Positions 6,775 through 10,836 of a stretch of 10,836 nt of DNA are shown here, in pieces (position 1 is the first letter of the stretch; every line of letters begins with the position of its first letter). Made by a program: the position numbers and the translations under genes. The DNA is from Micrococcaceae bacterium (lineage in GTDB: Bacteria > Actinomycetota > Actinomycetes > Actinomycetales > Micrococcaceae). The stretch spans positions 1 to 10,836 of the forward strand of contig DNHA01000210.1 of NCBI GenBank assembly GCA_003486025.1, given 5' to 3'. The notes under the pieces are model-generated. The model was given only the letters and a program-made list of their open reading frames with translations, was not told the origin of the DNA and did no database searches.

Positions 6775-7394
6775 AACTCTTCGGTGAGTGCTGTATCGAT
6801 CAGAGTCTTCAGAATCTTGGGGTCAACCGCGCCGATAACACGTGCACGGACTCGTCCCTTGCGGTCAAGCACCAAGGTGGAAGGTACCGCCTGCAGTGGA
6901 ACGTATTTTGTCATTGCCAGCTGAATCTGGCCATCAGTGTCTTGGATCGATTCGTAGGGGATTTCAAAGCTGCGTTCAAAGGCTTGTGATGCTTCGGCTT
7001 CGTCACGGACGTTGACCCCGACAAATGGAACCTTGTCACCAAATTCTTCGGATAGCTCTTTCAGGTGCGGTGCTTCGATCCGGCACGGGGCGCAGGCCGC
7101 GTACCAAAAGTTGATAACCACTGGTTTACCGCGCATTGCGCTGAGATCAACGGTGGAGCCTTGGTAGGTTTTGGAGTTGATCTCGATGGGCTCGGTACGT
7201 TTTTCAACCGCGTATTCTTCCACGGCGCCGTCGCCGGCAATGTAGTTCTTGTTGTCTCCGGAGCGCGCCTGTTTGGCAAGCGGATCCTCGGTGGCCGTAC
7301 AGGCGGCCAAAGGCACAGCGACCGCAGCAACCAGCATCGAGCGCAACATGGTGCGGCGATTCAGGTAGCGAGGGTTCTGTGAGGACTCATTCAT
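6771..7394 (-). CDS. resA: ResA/TlpA-type thioredoxin-fold lipoprotein
   Basis: The 207-residue protein starts with a lipoprotein signal: NRRTMLR (12-18), a hydrophobic stretch and the lipobox PLAAC with lipidated C32. The twin arginine makes Tat export possible. The mature part has a thioredoxin fold: NFWYAACAPCR with redox centre C101-A-P-C104, then the cis-proline loop AVPSTLVLD (P171). It probably reduces the haem-binding cysteines of apocytochrome c outside the membrane, with electrons from CcdA. I chose ATG 7394. A TTG three bases earlier (7397) is 7 bases from the upstream GGAG, against 10 for the ATG, and cannot be excluded. The gene follows the phosphatase stop by 5 bases. The alternative is a general TlpA-family reductase, but the neighbours favour ResA. 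Confidence 0.9.
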   Translation of the reverse strand: MNESSQNPRYLNRRTMLRSMLVAAVAVPLAACTATEDPLAKQARSGDNKNYIAGDGAVEEYAVEKRTEPIEINSKTYQGSTVDLSAMRGKPVVINFWYAACAPCRIEAPHLKELSEEFGDKVPFVGVNVRDEAEASQAFERSFEIPYESIQDTDGQIQLAMTKYVPLQAVPSTLVLDRKGRVRARVIGAVDPKILKTLIDTALTEEL

Positions 7395-7399
7395 CAACT

Positions 7400-8062
7400 T
7401 TAAGCTCCAGGGATGTTCGCCGCGCCAGCCAGCAGGTCTGGGCTCGGTTCGGTGTAGTTCACGGAGCGAAGTTCGTCTCCGTCAAATTCAAAACTGGTAA
7501 TTGAGGTCAACGTGCATTCGCGCGCTCGCGGGTCGTGGAAAAGGCGTTTGCCTTCTGCGTCGCGGCGGGTCACCCAGATAGGCAGTTGGTGGCTCACGAT
7601 GATGATTTCTGCACCGTCTCCGTGCTCGGCGAGAGCAGCGTGGCGTTGTTCGTCCATGGCCTGGCGCATTCGGGCAACCTGCTGCACATAGGGTTCACCC
7701 CAAGAAGGCTTCAGCGGGTTGCGCAGCAACGGCCAATAGCGCGGGTTCTTCAGCTGCGACTTGATCTGCGCTAGGCCTTCAAAACTATTTCCGGCTTCGA
7801 TGACTCGTTCATCGGTGATGATTGGTAAGTCCAGTGCCTGCGCGGTTGGCTGCGCGGTCTGCTGGGCCCGAATCAGCGGGGAGGCGACCAAACGGACAAC
7901 GTTGGCGCCTTCGGTCTGCCGCTTGGCGAAGTATTCTCCGGCACGGTCTGCCATCTGGAATCCCAGCTCGGAGAGTCCGAATCCTGGGATGCGACCATAC
8001 AACACGCGGTCCGGGTTGAGAACTTCCCCGTGGCGCAACAAATGAACGGTTGAAACTGGCAT
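7400..8062 (-). CDS. histidine phosphatase family protein (phosphoglycerate mutase-like)
   Basis: The 220-residue protein has the branch-1 histidine phosphatase signature LLRHGEV (8-14) with phospho-acceptor H11. Further catalytic residues follow: R65 in SPLIRAQQTA, the likely proton donor E89 in VIEAG, and H158 in VSHQLPIW. It should be a cytoplasmic phosphomonoesterase or mutase; the substrate cannot be read from the sequence. It lacks the longer insertions of glycolytic phosphoglycerate mutases, so an ordinary phosphatase is likelier. It is the first gene of the minus-strand operon, 5 bases before resA, a position it shares in other actinobacteria, yet no direct role in cytochrome c maturation is known to me. 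No ribosome site precedes the ATG. GAGACT lies 6 bases upstream, which may be the -10 box of a leaderless transcript. Confidence 0.85.
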   Translation of the reverse strand: MPVSTVHLLRHGEVLNPDRVLYGRIPGFGLSELGFQMADRAGEYFAKRQTEGANVVRLVASPLIRAQQTAQPTAQALDLPIITDERVIEAGNSFEGLAQIKSQLKNPRYWPLLRNPLKPSWGEPYVQQVARMRQAMDEQRHAALAEHGDGAEIIIVSHQLPIWVTRRDAEGKRLFHDPRARECTLTSITSFEFDGDELRSVNYTEPSPDLLAGAANIPGA

Positions 8063-8068
8063 GGTTAC

Positions 8069-8074
8069 AGTCTC
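8069..8074 (-). promoter_or_regulatory. possible -10 box of the phosphatase-ccs operon
   Basis: On the minus strand GAGACT is followed by GTAACC and then the ATG. It resembles the TAGACT boxes at the other leaderless candidates and keeps the important second A and last T, but the first T is missing. No convincing -35 box is seen. Confidence 0.3.
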
Positions 8075-8134
8075 TCAAACAATCAACCCAAAAGATGAAA
8101 ATTGTGGCCACGATCAAGTATTCACAGCATCCGC

Positions 8135-8147
8135 ATGGGATTCCCAT
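8135..8147. repeat. 13-base palindrome in a divergent promoter region
   Basis: ATGGGA-T-TCCCAT is a perfect inverted repeat with 6-base arms around one central base. It lies 73 bases upstream of the phosphatase-ccs operon and 100 bases upstream of the 251-residue membrane protein gene. The size and symmetry suit a dimeric regulator site, but no regulator can be named. Confidence 0.4.
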
Positions 8148-8150
8148 ATC

Positions 8151-8172
8151 AAAAAACCATCCTTTCGGAGGG
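8151..8172 (-). terminator. small hairpin followed by six T on the minus strand
   Basis: On the minus strand CCCTCC and GGATGG pair (6 positions, one mismatch) around a GAAA tetraloop, and six T follow. It looks like a weak intrinsic terminator placed upstream of the phosphatase-ccs operon. It may stop antisense transcription from the divergent gene or act as a leader element. If the operon message is leaderless, the second role is excluded. Confidence 0.3.
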
Positions 8173-8194
8173 CCTGATCACAATCGCCACCAAC

Positions 8195-8200
8195 TAGGCT
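8195..8200 (+). promoter_or_regulatory. possible -10 box of the 251-residue membrane protein gene
   Basis: TAGGCT fits a -10 box and would give a leader of roughly 40 bases, long enough to include the ribosome site at 8236-8241. The -35 region (around 8172-8177, GCCTGA) is weak. Confidence 0.3.
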
Positions 8201-8235
8201 AGAAGATAGAGAAACCCGATAGCTCAGCGACATGC

Positions 8236-8241
8236 AAAGGA
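8236..8241 (+). promoter_or_regulatory. ribosome binding site deciding the start at 8247
   Basis: AAAGGA lies 5 bases before the ATG at 8247. An earlier in-frame ATG (8232) sits upstream of this site and has no ribosome site of its own, so 8247 is the better start. Confidence 0.65.
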
Positions 8242-8246
8242 CGGTT

Positions 8247-9002
8247 ATGAGCACCAACGATCCGAACCAGCCGGGCCAGCCGTACAACCCTGCGGCGGGC
8301 TCAGGACATTCGAACCCGAATCCTTACGGCGAGAATCCCTACGGCGGGCAGCCCAACCCCTATGGCCAGAATGCCGGGCAGCAGCAACCCCCACAGTTCC
8401 AGCAATATCCGCAGCAAGGCGGATACGCTCCGGTGCAGCCACCGGCCGAGCGTCCCAAAACGCTGCGGATCGCATTCTTATTGATCTTGCTCGCCGGAGT
8501 GTTCAACGCCGCCTCAAGCTGGCTAGTCAACAGCACCAATCTCATTGGCAACGTCATCACTTCGCAGTGGGGGCTATTTGAAGAGCAGATGCGGACCTCG
8601 ATGGAGTCGAGCAGCGACCCCGCGGTCAATGCGGAGCTGGAAAAAATGCTCGCCAACCCGGACGCGTTCATGGCGCAGGTCTCCTCATCGATGACCAGCT
8701 TCACCATCGTTGGCATGATCATCAGCCTGCTGGCTTACTTCTTGGTTGGTTTTTTTGTTGGTCGTGGCGTCGGCGCGATGCGTATTATCGCCACCATCTT
8801 TGCTGCCCTGTCGATCATCAGCTTGCTGATGTATCTGCCAATGATCAGCATGTACGCGAACTCCTCGGACACCATGATGATCAACGTGGTCTTCACGCTC
8901 AGCGTGGTGCTCGGTATCGTGGGCGTAGTTTTTGCTTGGTTGCCTGAGTCCTCGAAGTACATCGTTGCGCGCCGCATGGCCCGCCGCGCCGGCTACCGCT
9001 AA
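8247..9002 (+). CDS. four-helix membrane protein with a Pro/Gly/Gln/Tyr-rich N-terminus, function unknown
   Basis: I do not recognise this 251-residue protein. Residues 1-70 are disordered and rich in P, G, Q, N and Y, with repeated NPYG units (NPYGENPYGG, then NPYGQN) and later QQYPQQGGY. Four hydrophobic helices follow at about 73-94, 152-172, 178-204 and 209-231. Between helices 1 and 2 is a 55-residue, helical-looking, partly acidic segment with few glycines (about 95-150), which would lie outside the cell if the N-terminus is inside. The tail is basic (ARRMARRAGYR), consistent with a cytoplasmic end. No catalytic motif is visible. Such PG/Q-rich membrane proteins are common in actinobacteria, where the N-terminal region often mediates self-association or protein contacts; this is inference. 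The gene has its own ribosome site and terminator, so it is probably monocistronic. ATG 8232 is a less likely start. Confidence 0.8.
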   Translation: MSTNDPNQPGQPYNPAAGSGHSNPNPYGENPYGGQPNPYGQNAGQQQPPQFQQYPQQGGYAPVQPPAERPKTLRIAFLLILLAGVFNAASSWLVNSTNLIGNVITSQWGLFEEQMRTSMESSSDPAVNAELEKMLANPDAFMAQVSSSMTSFTIVGMIISLLAYFLVGFFVGRGVGAMRIIATIFAALSIISLLMYLPMISMYANSSDTMMINVVFTLSVVLGIVGVVFAWLPESSKYIVARRMARRAGYR

Positions 9003-9033
9003 GCCGAACGGGCATGGCGTTTGTGCCTTAACA

Positions 9034-9075
9034 ACCCGGGGCACGACTTCTCAGAAGTCGTGACCCGGGTTTTTT
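9034..9075 (+). terminator. strong intrinsic terminator between convergent genes
   Basis: A long hairpin pairs ACCCGGG (9034-9040) and CACGACTTC (9042-9050) with GAAGTCGTG (9054-9062) and CCCGGGT (9064-9070). It has one internal mismatch (G9041/A9063) and a 3-base loop, and six T (9070-9075) follow. It ends the 251-residue membrane protein transcript. Read from the other side it has a poorer T run (TTGTTAAG) and may also help end the rex message. Confidence 0.92.
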
Positions 9076-9091
9076 CTTGAGATATCCGTCT

Positions 9092-9727
9092 TTAGCTTTG
9101 AACCGCGTGATAGGCCAGAATCTGCAGTTCGGTTGACAGATCCACGCGGCGCACAATCATCCCGGCCGGAATCCGCAACGGGCGCGGTGCGAAGCTGAGT
9201 ACCGAGTTCACCCCATGCGCTGCCAGTGCATATATCAATTCTTGGGCCGCCTCCCCCGGAACGGCGAGAACCGCAATATTGATTTGTTCTCGGCCGATGA
9301 CCTCGCCCAGGGTGCTTATTGGCTCCACCACAAGATCTCCAACGTCACTGCCGATTATGCTCGCGGACGTATCAAGAATTGCTCGGACCTGGAATCCACG
9401 GCTGGCAAAGCCTGCATAGCCGCTCAAGGCTCGTCCCAGGTTACCTGCACCCAGAATGGCTACCCGCCAGTCCCTGGTCAATCCCAGCGTTCGGTTGATA
9501 TGTTCGGCCAGTTCGGTCACCACATATCCCACGCCGCGGGTTCCATAGGATCCGAGCAATGAGAGATCTTTACGCAGAATCGCCGGATTAACGCCGGCTT
9601 CCTTGGCCAGCACACCCGAACTGGTGCGTTCGGTGCCCTGGGCTTCGAATGCGTTCAGCGCACGCAGATATTGGGTCAGCCGGGTCAATGTTGCTTCGGG
9701 TAATACCCGTGGCTCAGGCTCAGTCAT
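9092..9727 (-). CDS. rex: redox-sensing transcriptional repressor Rex
   Basis: The 211-residue protein has both Rex domains. The N-terminal winged helix (about 10-80) contains the near-invariant RKDLSLLGSYGTRGVGY (52-68). The Rossmann domain has ILGAGNLGRAL (91-101), which binds NAD(H), a later AILDTS strand end with D119, and the C-terminal VDLSTELQILAYH (195-207) of the domain-swapped helix. Rex binds its operators when NADH is low and leaves them when NADH rises, controlling respiratory and fermentative genes. It probably shares a transcript with the glutaredoxin gene 58 bases upstream. No Shine-Dalgarno sequence precedes the ATG, and an inverted repeat GAGCG-CC-CGCTC touches it. In many actinobacteria hemA follows rex; here a converging gene ends instead. 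I found no Rex operator in this window. Confidence 0.95.
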   Translation of the reverse strand: MTEPEPRVLPEATLTRLTQYLRALNAFEAQGTERTSSGVLAKEAGVNPAILRKDLSLLGSYGTRGVGYVVTELAEHINRTLGLTRDWRVAILGAGNLGRALSGYAGFASRGFQVRAILDTSASIIGSDVGDLVVEPISTLGEVIGREQINIAVLAVPGEAAQELIYALAAHGVNSVLSFAPRPLRIPAGMIVRRVDLSTELQILAYHAVQS

Positions 9728-9739
9728 GAGCGGGCGCTC
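9728..9739 (-). repeat. inverted repeat abutting the rex start codon
   Basis: GAGCG-CC-CGCTC ends directly at the rex ATG, where a ribosome site would be expected. With a 2-base centre it suits a protein-binding palindrome or part of a larger stem better than a stable hairpin by itself. Chance is possible in GC-rich DNA. Confidence 0.3.
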
Positions 9740-9785
9740 GAACAGGTTCGGTGAGCGCAGGGCATGTCGCTGGGATCATCATTGC

Positions 9786-10034
9786 CTAGCTACCCAGCAG
9801 ACGTTCAAGGCGTTTTCCGTCAACGGTCCAGAAGTCGCGCACTTGACCGTCAATGAGCAACACCGGCACCTCTTCGTGGTGCCTGGCCAGCAGTTCCGGG
9901 TGCTCATCGATATCAAGTTCTGAGAACTCCATGTTCATCCGTTCGGTGACGTCTTTGACCGTGGCCCGGGCCGCCGCGCACAGGTGGCAACCTTGACGCA
10001 CCAACAACTGAATCTCATGCAATGTACTCACCAT
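9786..10034 (-). CDS. glutaredoxin-like thioredoxin-fold protein
   Basis: The 82-residue protein has the minimal glutaredoxin fold: a first strand, then redox motif GCHLC (C16 and C19), SELDIDEHPELL (38-49), and the cis-proline loop EEVPVLLIDG (P57). It fits the short glutaredoxin-like family PF05768 (formerly DUF836) better than classical glutaredoxin, whose motif is CPYC. It is cytoplasmic and probably reduces or senses thiols; the electron donor, mycothiol or thioredoxin in such bacteria, cannot be told. It precedes rex on the same strand by 58 bases and diverges from the HAD gene, an order (HAD hydrolase, glutaredoxin, rex) common in actinobacteria. The start is ATG 10034; GTG 10031 is an alternative. 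Only a weak GAGA lies upstream. Confidence 0.85.
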   Translation of the reverse strand: MVSTLHEIQLLVRQGCHLCAAARATVKDVTERMNMEFSELDIDEHPELLARHHEEVPVLLIDGQVRDFWTVDGKRLERLLGS

Positions 10035-10080
10035 TCCATAATCTCACGAGCCGCAACCAGCGTCTAAGTCGAGAATGAAA

Positions 10081-10086
10081 TAAACT
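10081..10086 (+). promoter_or_regulatory. -10 box for a leaderless HAD transcript
   Basis: TAAACT is followed by seven bases (GAATCAA) and then the ATG at 10094. No Shine-Dalgarno sequence is present. The spacing matches the boxes at 2627-2632 and 2661-2666. Confidence 0.45.
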
Positions 10087-10093
10087 GAATCAA

Positions 10094-10836
10094 ATGCAGT
10101 CATCAGAGCACCTCAGCGAGCAGCCCACCACGACGCCACACGATGTCGTTGCCGCCTTCTTCGATGTAGATAACACCATGGTGCGCGGTGCCACCCTGTA
10201 TTTGCTGGCCCGAAAAATGCATCAGCGCCGGTTTTTCCAGTTTCGCGAAATTCTATGGTTTGCGCTCAAGCAGCTGCGTTTTGCCGCCCGGGGCGAGCAT
10301 ATTGGCGACATCCACCAGATTCGTGACCGTGCATTGCTCATGGCCAAAGGTATTTCCGTGGCCGAGATGGCTCAAATTGGCCAGGAAATCTATGACGAGT
10401 ACATTGAGCCAAAACTTTGGAAAGGTACCGTCTCCATTGCGCATCAGCATTTAGCCGTAGGGCGCGAGGTGTGGCTGGTGACCGCGACTCCCTTGGAAGT
10501 AGCGAACGTCATATCCGAAAGGCTGTCACTCACCGGTGCATTGGGGACCGTAGTGGAGCGCAATGGCGGAAAATACACCGGTGCGCTGGCCACTCCCATC
10601 CTGCATGCGGCTGAGAAAGCTCAAGCTATTCGCGCGTTAGCTAAAGAGCGCGGGATCAAGCTGTCAAAGTCCTGGGCCTACTCGGATTCATATAACGATG
10701 TACCGCTGCTAGAAGCCGTGGGCCACCCGGTGGCGATCAACCCTGATGCACGGCTTCGTGCCTATGCCAAACGCCGTGGTTGGCAGGTCTACGACTTTCG
10801 CACCGGCCAGCGTGCAGCACGGATCAGTTTGCGCCT
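10094..10836 (+). CDS. HAD-IB family hydrolase (SerB-like phosphatase), 3' end outside window
   Basis: The first 247 codons are present and the frame is open at the right edge. HAD superfamily motifs are in order: motif I FFDVDNTMV with nucleophile D24, D26 and T28; motif II LVTATP with T130; the motif III lysine probably K175; and motif IV SDSYNDVPLL with D198 and D202, which hold Mg2+. A helical cap lies between motifs I and II (about 30-115), as in subfamily IB. This group includes phosphoserine phosphatase SerB and phosphatases of lipid precursors, and I cannot name the substrate. The basic cap segment MHQRRFFQFREILW may touch membranes or anionic ligands. The gene diverges from the glutaredoxin gene by 59 bases and lacks a ribosome site, so the ATG is chosen from the -10 spacing and the distance to motif I. 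Confidence 0.88.
   Translation, partial: MQSSEHLSEQPTTTPHDVVAAFFDVDNTMVRGATLYLLARKMHQRRFFQFREILWFALKQLRFAARGEHIGDIHQIRDRALLMAKGISVAEMAQIGQEIYDEYIEPKLWKGTVSIAHQHLAVGREVWLVTATPLEVANVISERLSLTGALGTVVERNGGKYTGALATPILHAAEKAQAIRALAKERGIKLSKSWAYSDSYNDVPLLEAVGHPVAINPDARLRAYAKRRGWQVYDFRTGQRAARISLR

Noticed and set aside
8102..8126. TTGTG and TTCACAG halves as a possible Rex operator upstream of the ccs operon
   Set aside because: The halves are too far apart and incomplete; a Rex site needs TTGTGA and TCACAA about 6 bases apart.
8232..8246. Upstream ATG as start of the 251-residue membrane protein
   Set aside because: The AAAGGA ribosome site lies after this ATG and 5 bases before the ATG at 8247.
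8318..8372. NPYG-coding repeats as a DNA tandem repeat or CRISPR-like array
   Set aside because: The units are short, irregular and in frame; they are protein low-complexity sequence, not a spacer array.
8685..9044. A minus-strand open frame of about 119 codons opposite the 251-residue membrane protein gene
   Set aside because: It is rich in His and Asp as expected from reversed membrane-helix codons, and it runs through the terminator hairpin.

Overview
The window is ordinary chromosomal DNA of an actinobacterium, most likely a member of the Micrococcaceae (Arthrobacter/Glutamicibacter group). This assignment is an inference from gene content and order: menaquinone genes beside a System II cytochrome c maturation operon, followed by Rex and a glutaredoxin. 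Moderately high G+C, GTG starts and several likely leaderless genes agree with it. I see no mobile element, CRISPR array, rRNA, tRNA or prophage gene.

Layout. Positions 1-2294 (+) hold the end of menB, then menE and menA, three steps of menaquinone synthesis, closed by a strong intrinsic terminator. Two small membrane-protein genes follow, transcribed away from each other: a DUF4229-type protein (-) and a PLDc_N-domain protein with a charged tail (+). Both seem to start from TAGACT boxes placed so that the mRNA begins at the ATG. Positions 3066-3312 are a convergent intergenic region with two hairpins.

Positions 3313-8062 (-) form a compact five-gene unit, in transcription order: histidine-phosphatase-family protein, ResA/TlpA thioredoxin lipoprotein, CcdA, ResB and CcsB. 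The last three junctions overlap and the first has a 5-base gap. CcdA passes reducing power across the membrane, ResA reduces the apocytochrome c haem-binding cysteines, and ResB-CcsB delivers and attaches haem. Menaquinone feeds electrons to the cytochrome bc complex, so the two halves of the window serve one respiratory chain.

After a 184-base divergent region (8063-8246) comes a 251-residue membrane protein of unknown function (+) with a Pro/Gly/Gln/Tyr-rich N-terminus and four predicted membrane helices. A strong terminator separates it from a convergent pair read on the minus strand: a glutaredoxin-like protein followed by Rex, the NADH/NAD+-sensing repressor. A divergent HAD-IB phosphatase gene (+) runs off the right edge.

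I found no clearly new multi-gene system. The least explained parts are the 251-residue membrane protein, the paired small membrane proteins between the menaquinone and cytochrome c genes, several promoter arrangements that imply leaderless mRNAs, and palindromes in three regulatory gaps.
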